A DNA stretch of 64,000 nucleotides from the NCBI RefSeq assembly GCF_001405015.1, contig NZ_CYZX01000010.1, forward strand, positions 62,001 through 126,000, read 5' to 3'. A program made the translations under genes and the position numbers. This document shows, piece after piece, positions 53,759 through 62,536 of this stretch. This DNA is from Clostridium disporicum (GTDB taxonomy: Bacteria; Bacillota; Clostridia; Clostridiales; Clostridiaceae). The notes under the pieces are model-generated. The model was not told where the DNA came from. It saw only the letters and a list, made by a program, of their open reading frames with translations, and made no database searches. How positions within the stretch are numbered: the stretch's first letter is position 1; each line of letters opens with the position of its first letter.

Positions 53759-54665
53759 ATACAAATGGAGATCTAGGATATCCTTCTCTGTATTTTCCTC
53801 TTGTTTGCAATCCCCCAATTCCTCTTATTCCTGTTATTGTACTATCTATTACGTCTGTAATTGATACAACCGTATCTATTCTTGAATATGCAATTTTTTC
53901 ACATACAAATACGGGGTCAAGACAATGTATTAATACTCTACTTGGAGAACTTGCAAAATTTGCTCCTGCATCTAATAAGCACTCATAACATGATTGGCAT
54001 GCACCAGCAAAAATAACTAATTCATCATAACTAGAATTATAATTTCTTAGTGCCTTAACTGCATCTATATAATATCTAGAGTTTCTATAATTGTCCAAAT
54101 CTAAAAAATCATCAGTTTTCTTTAAAACACTATCATGACCTGTTAATACAACTATATCTGGTTTTATTTCTTTTACTAAATCAACTACGCAATTCCATTG
54201 TTCTTTTTCTGGAATAGCTCTCCCAACTGCATCTAAGGATAATTGCTTATATACTTTTAAACAAGTTTCTAAATAATCTTTATCACCGTCAATGTGGAGT
54301 ATCTTCCCGGGTCGTCCAAACATTAATTCTTTATTTGGATTTTGTTTTTGACTTTTACTCCCCCTTGACATTATCGCTTCCCTCGCTGCCAAATCACCTC
54401 TAAGCCCTATAGCTTTATTTATAGCTTCATTTACCCTTGTATTTAATATCTTTTCCTTTGTTCCTATAAAAGCTGAATCTACTTGTTCTAAATCATCAAC
54501 AGAAGAATCCGCAATTATTCTTATACTAATTCCTTTTAAAATATAAATAGCTTGACCTTTTTCTTCTTTTATATCAATTATTTTAAATGTAATATCTTTA
54601 TCATAGGATTTTCTTACGACAATATCTCCTATTTGCATCTCTACCTCGCTTAAAGTTACTATCAT
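53757..54665 (-). CDS. yabG: Sporulation-specific protease YabG
   Basis: Cysteine-type protease that trims coat and cortex-associated proteins (in C. difficile also preproSleBC and CspBA). 302 aa. MQIGDIVVRKSYDKDITFKI start; IVVLTGHDSVLKK (His), VIFAGACQSCYECLLDAGANFASSP (Cys; quoted in two parts of the known core) and LIHCLDPVFVCEKI. Its TAA stop codon is formed by the edge of repeat copy B, so the insertion lies exactly at the gene end. Confidence 0.94.
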   Translation of the reverse strand: MIVTLSEVEMQIGDIVVRKSYDKDITFKIIDIKEEKGQAIYILKGISIRIIADSSVDDLEQVDSAFIGTKEKILNTRVNEAINKAIGLRGDLAAREAIMSRGSKSQKQNPNKELMFGRPGKILHIDGDKDYLETCLKVYKQLSLDAVGRAIPEKEQWNCVVDLVKEIKPDIVVLTGHDSVLKKTDDFLDLDNYRNSRYYIDAVKALRNYNSSYDELVIFAGACQSCYECLLDAGANFASSPSRVLIHCLDPVFVCEKIAYSRIDTVVSITDVIDSTITGIRGIGGLQTRGKYREGYPRSPFV

Positions 54666-54694
54666 TTTATAATATGTTTTTTTACTAATTTTGA

Positions 54695-54735
54695 CTCAAA
54701 TAAAGCATCGTTAAAATAACGATGCTTTATTTGAT
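54695..54735 (-). terminator. Terminator of the first CotS-like gene
   Basis: 17-bp perfect stem CAAATAAAGCATCGTTA with its complement and an AAA loop, overlapping the stop codon. Confidence 0.8.
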
Positions 54736-55728
54736 ATCATAATTATTCTTAAATTGTTCTAAGAATTTAAGATATTCTTCTTGCTCATTTATTATACCTT
54801 CTAATTTACTAGCAAAGGTGTTTTGACCCCAATTTACTTCATTATAATAATATCTATTTGCTAATCTCCAATATCTTTGTGGAAATTGTAAATATGCAAA
54901 AAGTACTTTATATTCCTCTTCTTTTAAAGGTGACTCTTCATTATAAGAATCAATTATAGCTGTTGCAAAATCTATATTCCAATTACATCTCTTTAAAACC
55001 TTTGTCATAAAATTTGAAATATCAAATGTTCTTATTTCTCTCTTGCAATAATCAAAATCAATTACACTTATCTCGTTATCTTGTCCAATTATAATATTAT
55101 GATAAGTATAATCATGATGACAAAATCCCTTTTCATTCTCTGCTACAGCGCATAATGCTTCATATTCAGATTCTTCTAAAGTTTTTAAAGCCTCTTTACC
55201 TATCTTTTTATAAAAATCTAATGATTTTATATATAATAGGTCAAAGCTACTCTTATTATTTTTCTTTCTTACCATATCTCTCATCTTATCTAAAGATTTA
55301 ACCCTCTTTGCCATTAATGTAGGCCATCTCCCCAAGTCGGTTTTTAACTTGGAATTTTCTGGTGGATCATATCCTTTTGATGCTTCATGTAATTTTGCAA
55401 GTGTTCTAGCCGCAATTTTTACGTCTTCTATGTTATGAAAATCACATTCCCTACCCTCTAGCCATTCAGACAAAGTATATAAGTCCTCATTAACTAATGC
55501 ATAGGGCTCCCCATCTATGTTCAAAAAATACCTATCTACATTTTTAAAACCATTTTTTATAAGATGCTCCTTAGCTCCATATACAAATAAAAGCTTTTGA
55601 GGGCCATAATTTATCTTCTTTAAACACCTTTCACCTTTGTTGGTTTTTAAATAGTATACTCCTTTGTTAGCTTTAATATTATCGATTTTAATTCCAAATT
55701 GTCTTTCTACTTCAAACTCCCTCATCAT
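54727..55728 (-). CDS. CotS-family spore coat kinase-like protein 1
   Basis: 333 aa from ATG at 55728 (GGGGGTG lies just upstream; the GTG at 55737 overlaps it). Aminoglycoside-phosphotransferase-like kinase fold: catalytic loop CHHDYTYHNIII (~209) and metal-binding IDFDYCKREI (~229). C-terminal YLQFPQRYWRLANRYYYNE is the CotS tail. CotS proteins sit in the spore coat, usually next to a glycosyltransferase (CotSA). The divergent GT4 gene starts 107 bp away. Confidence 0.88.
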   Translation of the reverse strand: MMREFEVERQFGIKIDNIKANKGVYYLKTNKGERCLKKINYGPQKLLFVYGAKEHLIKNGFKNVDRYFLNIDGEPYALVNEDLYTLSEWLEGRECDFHNIEDVKIAARTLAKLHEASKGYDPPENSKLKTDLGRWPTLMAKRVKSLDKMRDMVRKKNNKSSFDLLYIKSLDFYKKIGKEALKTLEESEYEALCAVAENEKGFCHHDYTYHNIIIGQDNEISVIDFDYCKREIRTFDISNFMTKVLKRCNWNIDFATAIIDSYNEESPLKEEEYKVLFAYLQFPQRYWRLANRYYYNEVNWGQNTFASKLEGIINEQEEYLKFLEQFKNNYDIK

Positions 55729-55834
55729 AACTCTCACCCCCTTATATATTTATATGTACTATTCAATTCTTTTATTAACGTTTTTTTACTTTATTTAATA
55801 TAATAAATTAAAACTATATTGAAAGGATTTAATT

Positions 55835-56953
55835 ATGAATATAGGTATTGATGGAAGAGCTGCAAAGTGGTATAGAGGTACAGGGATAGGAACATATACT
55901 TATCAACTTATAAGTAATATAAATAAGATTGATAATATTAATAACTATCTATTATTTCTTCCTCAAAATACAGACCTCAAACTAAATAATAACTTTGCAA
56001 CAAAATTAATCGAAGAATCTCCTAACTCTAACTTTTGGGATGAAGTCAATGCCCCTAATATATTAAATAATACTGACATAGATTTATATCACGTTCCTCA
56101 AAATGGTGTTGGACTTGCAGAAAATATTAATTGCCTAAAAACTATAACACTTCATGATATAATCCCTTTAAGAATGCCTGAAACTGTCAGTGATAGATAT
56201 CTTAATATCTTTAATAATCAATTACCTAAAATAATCGAAAACTGTGATGGTATAATAACTGTTTCTCAATTTTCTAAAAATGATATAGCAAAGGAATTTA
56301 ATTTTCCTAAAGAAAAAATTTTTGTTACTTATTTAGGTGCAGAGGATATTTATAAACCATTAGATAAAAAGTCATGCAAAAACTTTTTAAAAAATAGATA
56401 TAATATCGATAAAAACTTTATACTTTACGTAGGTGGCTATAGCCCACGAAAAAATATTATCGGTATATTAGAAGCTTTCTCTCTTTTAGATCCTAAGCTA
56501 AGAGAAAATCTTTACGTTGTTATTACAGGTAAAAAAGGTATTTCCTATAGTATATATATGAAGCGAGCTGAAGACTTAGGAATCAAAAATTCTGTAATAT
56601 TTACCGATTTTATTCCTTTAGATCACCTACCATTATTTTATAATGCTTGTGAATTCTTAGTTTATCCATCTTTTTATGAGGGATTTGGATTACCTCCACT
56701 AGAAGCTATGGCTTGTGGTACTCCTGTTATAGCATCAAATGTAACGTCTATCCCTGAAATTTGCTCTGGTTCAGCATTATTAGTAGATCCTCATGATATA
56801 GATGCTTTAAATTTATCTATGGAGGAATTACTATCTGATGATAATTTAAAAAATTCTATGATTAAATGTGGTTTAAGCAACTGCTCGAAATATTCATGGT
56901 TAAATACGGCCAAAGATACTATTTCAGCATATAAATCTATAATTGGAGTTTAA
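55835..56953 (+). CDS. GT4 glycosyltransferase 1 of the coat cluster (CotSA-like)
   Basis: 372 aa, GT-B fold. N-terminal glycine loop IGIDGRAAKWYRGTGIGTY (~2-20), nucleotide-sugar site ILYVGGYSPRKNI (~199), and C-terminal YPSFYEGFGLPPLEAMACGTP (~279-299) with the E-x7-E motif. No signal peptide, so it acts in the (mother) cell cytoplasm, probably on coat glycans or glycosylated coat proteins. Sugar donor unknown. Confidence 0.9.
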   Translation: MNIGIDGRAAKWYRGTGIGTYTYQLISNINKIDNINNYLLFLPQNTDLKLNNNFATKLIEESPNSNFWDEVNAPNILNNTDIDLYHVPQNGVGLAENINCLKTITLHDIIPLRMPETVSDRYLNIFNNQLPKIIENCDGIITVSQFSKNDIAKEFNFPKEKIFVTYLGAEDIYKPLDKKSCKNFLKNRYNIDKNFILYVGGYSPRKNIIGILEAFSLLDPKLRENLYVVITGKKGISYSIYMKRAEDLGIKNSVIFTDFIPLDHLPLFYNACEFLVYPSFYEGFGLPPLEAMACGTPVIASNVTSIPEICSGSALLVDPHDIDALNLSMEELLSDDNLKNSMIKCGLSNCSKYSWLNTAKDTISAYKSIIGV

Positions 56954-57006
56954 TTATGCATTGTTATTATTTAAAACTAAATTTGCTATACTGTAATCTC
57001 TTAATT

Positions 57007-57036
57007 TAAAAGGGCTAGCATTGCTAGCCCTTTTTA
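57007..57036. terminator. Bidirectional terminator after glycosyltransferase 1
   Basis: 12-bp stem AAAAGGGCTAGC with its complement, ATT loop, T run on the plus strand; also serves the convergent CotS-like gene. Confidence 0.85.
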
Positions 57037-57054
57037 TTTATTGCTAATAAATAT

Positions 57055-58071
57055 TTAATTATTTAAAAATTCTATCCTAAATTTATCTATTTCTAATTTA
57101 TTTTTTAGTCTGCTTAAAAATACTTCTTCACTCCAAGCTTTTTGTTTAAAATAGTAATCAGTTGCAATACTTATAAAATCTTTAGGATAATTAATTAATT
57201 TTCTTAATATTTCTACCTCTTCTTTCTCTAACTTATTCACTTCATCATATGATTTTATAATTAGTTCTATTATTTCTTCGTTATATGCTAAATTCTTAAT
57301 TACCTTCATAGCATATCCATAAATATCTACTATTCTCATATCAATGCTACAATAATCAAAATCTATAATATTTACTTTATCTCCATCTATAATAAAGTTA
57401 TGATGTGCCAAATCATTATGACATAGCACTCTATTCTCTTTATTGTTAATCAAACTTTCGTACCTACTATTTTTCAATTCTTCTATAGTCTTTATTAAAT
57501 CTTTTTTTGCATTATCTACATTTTGTAAAAACAAATTGTCAAATTCATTTTTATATCTATACTTGTTAACAAGCTCTTCTAGTTGTAATAAAGTATAATA
57601 TTCCTCTTCCATCTTATTAATTAAATTTTCACCGCTATTTTTCTTTATCTCTTCTTCTGAAATATTTTTAAATATATTATTAGAGGCTATATGCATTTTT
57701 GCAATAGCTTTAGTGCATAATTCCACTTCAATAGGATTAGTAAATGTAGCCTCTCTTCCTTCTACCATATCAAGTAATACATATTTCTTACCTTTCCATA
57801 CGGTTATTATATCTCCATTTGTATTCCTAGTGTATTTTAAAACCATGGGATATTCTGACTCAATTATTTTTAATACCTTATCTATAAAATCGATTCTATC
57901 TTTTGTAGAATCTGTTATCTTCAATACTTTTTTGCCCTTATCTGTGAATAAGACAAATACCTTTCTTAATGGAATTACATCATTTATCTTTATTCCTAAT
58001 AAATTTATGAACTCTTCTTTAAAGTCATATTCACACAATATATTTTTATCTACATATCTGGTTTTAACCAA
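57055..58071 (-). CDS. CotS-family spore coat kinase-like protein 2
   Basis: 338 aa. Catalytic loop CHNDLAHHNFII (~219) and metal motif IIDFDYCSIDMR (~237); C-terminal LINYPKDFISIATDYYF. All kinase residues needed for phosphotransfer appear present, so activity is possible. 14 bp after the orphan 244-aa gene, same operon. Confidence 0.87.
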   Translation of the reverse strand: MVKTRYVDKNILCEYDFKEEFINLLGIKINDVIPLRKVFVLFTDKGKKVLKITDSTKDRIDFIDKVLKIIESEYPMVLKYTRNTNGDIITVWKGKKYVLLDMVEGREATFTNPIEVELCTKAIAKMHIASNNIFKNISEEEIKKNSGENLINKMEEEYYTLLQLEELVNKYRYKNEFDNLFLQNVDNAKKDLIKTIEELKNSRYESLINNKENRVLCHNDLAHHNFIIDGDKVNIIDFDYCSIDMRIVDIYGYAMKVIKNLAYNEEIIELIIKSYDEVNKLEKEEVEILRKLINYPKDFISIATDYYFKQKAWSEEVFLSRLKNKLEIDKFRIEFLNN

Positions 58072-58085
58072 ATTAACTCTCCCCC

Positions 58086-58820
58086 TTATATTATCTCATC
58101 ACCATCTATCTCTATAGCCATATTAATCTTTTTAATCCAATCATCGTAGTCATTATCATCATACCCTCTATACTTATATATTAACTTCATAGTTTCAAAT
58201 GGATAATTACATAAGGCAGTTAAATAATTTTTACTTTTTTCTGATAATGATGATTTATATACAAATTCATCAATTACTTTTTCTATTTGTATGTTAAAAT
58301 TTCTACGTTTTATCCTTTTAATATAATTAAATAAATCATGCTCTATTAAATTATATGATATATATTTTGTTGTTCTTATTTTTAAGATTTCATTTTCTGC
58401 AAGTTTCAAATTTCCTTCATCTACTCTTCCTAAGCACATTTCATAATTATTCATACTCCGTCTTATAAGATCAAAATAACTCTCATTATCCATAACATCA
58501 AATGATGTCTTTGCTCTATTTAAAGCTATATTTCCTTTTTCTAAAAGATAGAAATCAAATTCATTTTTATTATTCTTTAGGTTTATAGTATTCAATAGTT
58601 TATCTACTTTTTTAATCTGAACTCTAAAATTTTCAACATCTTTTCCAATTGTACTATTTATTCTAGGTATTATTGTTATCTTATTATTCATTAATCTACT
58701 TTGTATCATTACAATTAGATCTAACTGACTACTTATATCTATACTATTTCTATCGCTTTTTCTAGTAAGATTTTCATCTACAATTACCTTGTTATTATTT
58801 AAATAAGTTATTATATCCAT
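58086..58820 (-). CDS. Orphan protein in the CotS operon
   Basis: 244 aa; not recognised. Charged and helical, no signal peptide or membrane helix, no kinase loop. Its last ~50 residues (SEKSKNYLTALCNYPFETMK then LIYKYRGYDDNDYDDW) resemble the CotS C-terminal tail (x-YP-x-x-F/T...Y-Y). So it may be a shortened, kinase-less CotS relative or a partner. It lies between two CotS-like genes with 11-14 bp gaps, so all three are surely cotranscribed. Confidence 0.65.
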   Translation of the reverse strand: MDIITYLNNNKVIVDENLTRKSDRNSIDISSQLDLIVMIQSRLMNNKITIIPRINSTIGKDVENFRVQIKKVDKLLNTINLKNNKNEFDFYLLEKGNIALNRAKTSFDVMDNESYFDLIRRSMNNYEMCLGRVDEGNLKLAENEILKIRTTKYISYNLIEHDLFNYIKRIKRRNFNIQIEKVIDEFVYKSSLSEKSKNYLTALCNYPFETMKLIYKYRGYDDNDYDDWIKKINMAIEIDGDEII

Positions 58821-58831
58821 AAGTTCACCAC

Positions 58832-59827
58832 CTATCTAAAATACTCCTCTAAAAACTCCTCTCTTTCTTCTCTATCATCTAAATATTTCTTTAATTTACT
58901 TACAAAAAAATCTTCTCCCCACAATTGTTGCTCCCAATAATATTGAATTCCAACTTGCCAAAAAACTTGAGGAAATTTTATAAAATACTTCATTATATTT
59001 AACTCTTCATCTTTTACTTCATTACTTATAGAATAATTGTTTAATATTAAATCGGCTTTTTCTTTACTCCATTTTCCATCTTTCATTGCCCTTATCATAA
59101 GAGAACTTAAATCATGAATATGCGAATCTAATATACAGTAATCAAAATCAATAATATTTAGTTCTCCATTCCTATCTACTAATATATTATGATGAGCAAG
59201 ATCATGATGGCAAAATCCACATTTCATAATTTCTTTATTCATTAAATAGAAGTAGTTACTCTTTTTTAATCCGTTTATACTGGCTATTCCTCTCTCTATC
59301 TCTTCATCTAAATGCTCTAAATACAATCTATCAAATTCAGATTTCTTAGCTTTTTGAGAAATTCTATGAGCAAAATCTAACATTTCATCACATCTTGTAC
59401 TAAAAGTACTTATCCATTTATTCCACCCATATCTTGGTGTCATTCTTCTATCTAATATAAAACCTGTACTGCAAGTATGAAGTTCACCTATCTTTTCAGC
59501 AACTTTAGCAAGTTCTATAGGATTATCATAATTGCTTATTCTAGATGGAATCCATTCTGTTAAATATGCATATTTATCACCTAATTTTATGAAATCCATA
59601 TTATTTTTAGTTTTTATTATACTTGGAACAGTTTTAAATCCTTTTTTTTGCAAATGTTTCATAGCAGATAAAATAAAATAAAAATGAGGGAATTTATATC
59701 CTATAACTTTTACACAATACCCTCTATCTTTTGAATCAATTTTATATGCATTTTTTATTTGTTCAATGTAGCGTATATCTATATCGTAATTATTTTCTAT
59801 AACCCTACTTATATTGATAGTATCCAT
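58832..59827 (-). CDS. CotS-family spore coat kinase-like protein 3
   Basis: 331 aa. Catalytic loop CHHDLAHHNILV (~204), metal motif IIDFDYCILDSH (~223), tail YFIKFPQVFWQVGIQYYWEQ. First gene of a three-gene operon (3 - orphan - 2), divergent from glycosyltransferase 2. Confidence 0.88.
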   Translation of the reverse strand: MDTINISRVIENNYDIDIRYIEQIKNAYKIDSKDRGYCVKVIGYKFPHFYFILSAMKHLQKKGFKTVPSIIKTKNNMDFIKLGDKYAYLTEWIPSRISNYDNPIELAKVAEKIGELHTCSTGFILDRRMTPRYGWNKWISTFSTRCDEMLDFAHRISQKAKKSEFDRLYLEHLDEEIERGIASINGLKKSNYFYLMNKEIMKCGFCHHDLAHHNILVDRNGELNIIDFDYCILDSHIHDLSSLMIRAMKDGKWSKEKADLILNNYSISNEVKDEELNIMKYFIKFPQVFWQVGIQYYWEQQLWGEDFFVSKLKKYLDDREEREEFLEEYFR

Positions 59828-59951
59828 AACAAACTCCTATATTTTTCTTCTTATTTATTATATGAATACTATATTTTATTGTGTTTGCTATCACATAATT
59901 AAATCTCAAATAATATTATTAATATTATAAAGTTTTAAGGAGTGAAATTTA

Positions 59952-61088
59952 ATGAATCTCTCCATAGATGGTCGAGGTATTACACTTTATAACGGTTCAG
60001 GAATTGGTACTTATATAGCAAATCTACTTAAAGAATTAATTACTATTGATAATAAAAATGAATATACTATATTTTGGGCTGGAGATAATTATGATGCATT
60101 TAAAAAAAGCAATACTAATATTGTTTTAACTTCAAAAAGACATGGTATGTTTTATGAAAATTTTTATTACCCTAATTACTTACAAAGTAATAATATAGAT
60201 TTACATCATATACCTCAAAATGGAATTGGCTTATCAAAAGATTATCCTGTTCCTTGTGTTGTTACAATTCATGATTTAATTCCTTATACTCTGCCTGAAA
60301 CCTGTGGTAAAGGATATTTAACAAGATTTTTAAAAGATATGCCATATATTATAGAAAATTCTAAAGGGATTCTTACAGTATCTGAATATTCTAAAAGGGA
60401 TATACTTAAATTTTTCCCAAGCTTTCCTGAAGATAAAATTTTTGTAACACCTTTAGCTGCAAATTCATCCTTTTACCCTATGGAAAAAGATATCTGTAAT
60501 AGTTTTTTAAAAGAAAAATACAATATAGATTTTCCTTTCATTTTATATATAGGTGGCTTTAGTTCAAGAAAAAATGTTAAAGAACTTATTCTCTCTTTTA
60601 ATGATATTTATTCATCACTAAAAAAGAAATATAAATTAGTATTATGTGGCTCTATAAAAGATGAAGGTGAAAAATTAAAAGAATTCTGTAAAGGTCTCAG
60701 ACTTGAAAATAACGTTATTTTTATTGGATTTGTTCCTGATGAAGATTTACCATTCTTTTATAATGGTTGTAGCTTATTTGTATATCCTTCACTTTATGAA
60801 GGTTTTGGTTTACCTCCGTTGGAGGCTATGAGCTGTAAAGCTCCTGTAATTACTTCAAATTTAACATCTATACCTGAGGTTACTAAGGATTGTGCTTTGT
60901 TAATAGATCCATTCAACAAAGATGAGTTATCTAACTCAATATTAAAAGTATTAAATTCTTCTTCTTTAAGTGAAGAACTTTCTGAAAAAGGATATAGTAA
61001 TAGTAAAAATTTCACTTGGACTAAAACAGCTGAATTAACGTTACAAGCTTATGAATCAATCTATAAATCACTAAATAATAATATCTAA
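59952..61088 (+). CDS. GT4 glycosyltransferase 2 of the coat cluster (CotSA-like)
   Basis: 378 aa, clearly a paralogue of the first (LSIDGRGITLYNGSGIGTY; HHIPQNGIGL; YPSLYEGFGLPPLEAMSCKAP). ILYIGGFSSRKNVKEL forms the donor site (~198). AAGGAG precedes ATG. Ends next to repeat copy D. Confidence 0.9.
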   Translation: MNLSIDGRGITLYNGSGIGTYIANLLKELITIDNKNEYTIFWAGDNYDAFKKSNTNIVLTSKRHGMFYENFYYPNYLQSNNIDLHHIPQNGIGLSKDYPVPCVVTIHDLIPYTLPETCGKGYLTRFLKDMPYIIENSKGILTVSEYSKRDILKFFPSFPEDKIFVTPLAANSSFYPMEKDICNSFLKEKYNIDFPFILYIGGFSSRKNVKELILSFNDIYSSLKKKYKLVLCGSIKDEGEKLKEFCKGLRLENNVIFIGFVPDEDLPFFYNGCSLFVYPSLYEGFGLPPLEAMSCKAPVITSNLTSIPEVTKDCALLIDPFNKDELSNSILKVLNSSSLSEELSEKGYSNSKNFTWTKTAELTLQAYESIYKSLNNNI

Positions 61089-61094
61089 AAAAAT

Positions 61095-61269
61095 AAAGTG
61101 CGAAGCACTTCTAGTTAACAGTTAAGAATCAAGCTTTAATAGTTAAGGATGAAACTACCACATAGTGTCTAAAAATATATCTTTAATAAATTTACACTAT
61201 AATTTCAACCTATGACCATTAACTTTTCTATTTTAACTTTTAACTATAAAATGACTCGCACTTTTTATC
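61095..61269. repeat. Degenerate hairpin-repeat copy D
   Basis: Starts with the family's edge hairpin AAAGTGC-GAA-GCACTT (61095-61110) and ends with TGACTCGCACTTTTTAT, a decayed copy of the other edge. The centre has lost the GTGAAA-hairpin chain and holds AT-rich sequence (TTAACAGTTAAGAATC; CATTAACTTTTC). The right edge supplies the stop codon of the Gx transporter gene, as copy B does for yabG. Confidence 0.5.
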
Positions 61270-61786
61270 TAAATACAGGTAATCTAGACAGATGCCTTAC
61301 TAAATAATTAGCAGTAACCCCTATAAAGATTCCTGTCCCTATACCTACTATAGATAGTACCGGTAAATATAACATAACTGATATATTGTGAACTATTGAT
61401 GAAGCAACTAATAATTGTCCTACATTATGAAATATAGCTCCAGTTGCACTTACTCCTACAATACTTACTTTTTCTTTAAAACTTTCCTTTACTAATACCA
61501 TTGCAAAAAAACTTAAAACCCCACCTGCAGCACTATACATAAATGATGATAGGTTTCCACCAAACATTGTAGATAATGTAAGTTTTAAAAACACTACAAG
61601 AAATGCATCTCTTTTATTTTCTAAAGTATATAAAGCTACTACTGTTATTAAATTTGATAACCCAAGCTTTGCACCTGGAGTTACAAAAGGAACTGGTATC
61701 ATTCTCTCAAATATATGTAAAACTAATGCTTGCGCTACCAGTAATCCAATATATACCATTTTACTTGTCTTTCGCATAAACTTCAC
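61265..61786 (-). CDS. Gx transporter family membrane protein
   Basis: 173 aa, about five membrane helices. Family marks: FERMIPVPFVTPGAKLGLSN (~27-46) and glycine-rich helices. Often mis-named heptaprenyl diphosphate synthase component I. Two bases separate it from the NusG-II gene. Such pairs occur next to apbE in flavin-based electron-transfer loci. Confidence 0.85.
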   Translation of the reverse strand: MKFMRKTSKMVYIGLLVAQALVLHIFERMIPVPFVTPGAKLGLSNLITVVALYTLENKRDAFLVVFLKLTLSTMFGGNLSSFMYSAAGGVLSFFAMVLVKESFKEKVSIVGVSATGAIFHNVGQLLVASSIVHNISVMLYLPVLSIVGIGTGIFIGVTANYLVRHLSRLPVFR

Positions 61787-61788
61787 CC

Positions 61789-62178
61789 CTAATGAGATAA
61801 TATAATATCTTCATCTTCATTATTTTTTTTACCTTTAACTTCTATCATAAACTTGTGTGGTAAACAAACTAAAGTCTCTCCAGGTTTACTTATATATTCT
61901 GGATTCATACAAACCTTATCAGAACAATCTGCATCAATTATTCCTATCTTGTCTCCATTTATAATTATTGTATTATGACCTTTGTCACTTTTAAAATCAA
62001 TAATTTCTTCTCCTGTATGGTTAGTTAATGGAATTGTCTTTTCAATCTTCCCATTAATACTAATTTCAGCATAAGTCTGATCAAAATCTCTTCCTACTAC
62101 AAATCCAAAAATAACTTCTGGTAAAAAAGAAAAAATCATTAAAATTGCAATAATGATAAAATCCCATCTTTTAAACAT
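61789..62178 (-). CDS. NusG domain II-containing membrane protein
   Basis: 129 aa: one N-terminal membrane helix (WDFIIIAILMIFSFLPEVIFG) and an external NusG-II beta domain with ADCSDKVCMNPEYISKPGETLVCLPHKF; the paired Cys (DKVCM, VCLPH) fit a redox-linked fold. Cotranscribed with the Gx transporter; divergent from apbE. Confidence 0.85.
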   Translation of the reverse strand: MFKRWDFIIIAILMIFSFLPEVIFGFVVGRDFDQTYAEISINGKIEKTIPLTNHTGEEIIDFKSDKGHNTIIINGDKIGIIDADCSDKVCMNPEYISKPGETLVCLPHKFMIEVKGKKNNEDEDIILSH

Positions 62179-62415
62179 AAAAATTCCTCTTCTCTATTAT
62201 TTATCAAAATTGATAATATTTTATCTAAAGGTTAATATTTATATAATTCTAATTTCTTTACTTTTTAATTATAATTATTTTTTAATCTATTAAAATTAAA
62301 AATAACTACTAGATTATTCTATAAGTTATTTGTTAAAATGTCTACACATTCAAACAATTCTTTATCTATTTATACTAATAATCTATCATAATAATTTTTA
62401 CATAATCTATTTATA
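62179..62415. other. AT-rich divergent promoter region, nothing else seen
   Basis: Very AT-rich spacer upstream of the NusG-II gene. No ORF, tRNA or strong hairpin found; holds the promoters of the divergent genes. Confidence 0.5.
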
Positions 62416-62444
62416 TTGTTAATGTTTTCTTTATATTTTATAAT
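62416..62444 (+). promoter_or_regulatory. Promoter of apbE
   Basis: TTGTTA (62416-62421), 17 bp, TATAAT (62439-62444). Transcription should start near 62451 and run through repeat copy C. Confidence 0.7.
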
Positions 62445-62464
62445 TAGTTAGTAAACAATAAAAA

Positions 62465-62504
62465 TAAAGTGCGAAGCACTTTGGTGAAAGGTTTGACTTC
62501 GTCG
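62465..62504. repeat. Partial hairpin-repeat copy C in the apbE leader
   Basis: Edge hairpin AAAGTGC-GAA-GCACTTT (62466-62482), spacer GGTGAAAGG, then TTTGACTTCGTCG, matching the right edge of copies A and B read in reverse. The rest of the element is missing. It lies between the apbE promoter and its AAAGGAGG ribosome site. Confidence 0.75.
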
Positions 62505-62536
62505 TACACATTTCTATTCAAAGGAGGAAATTACAT

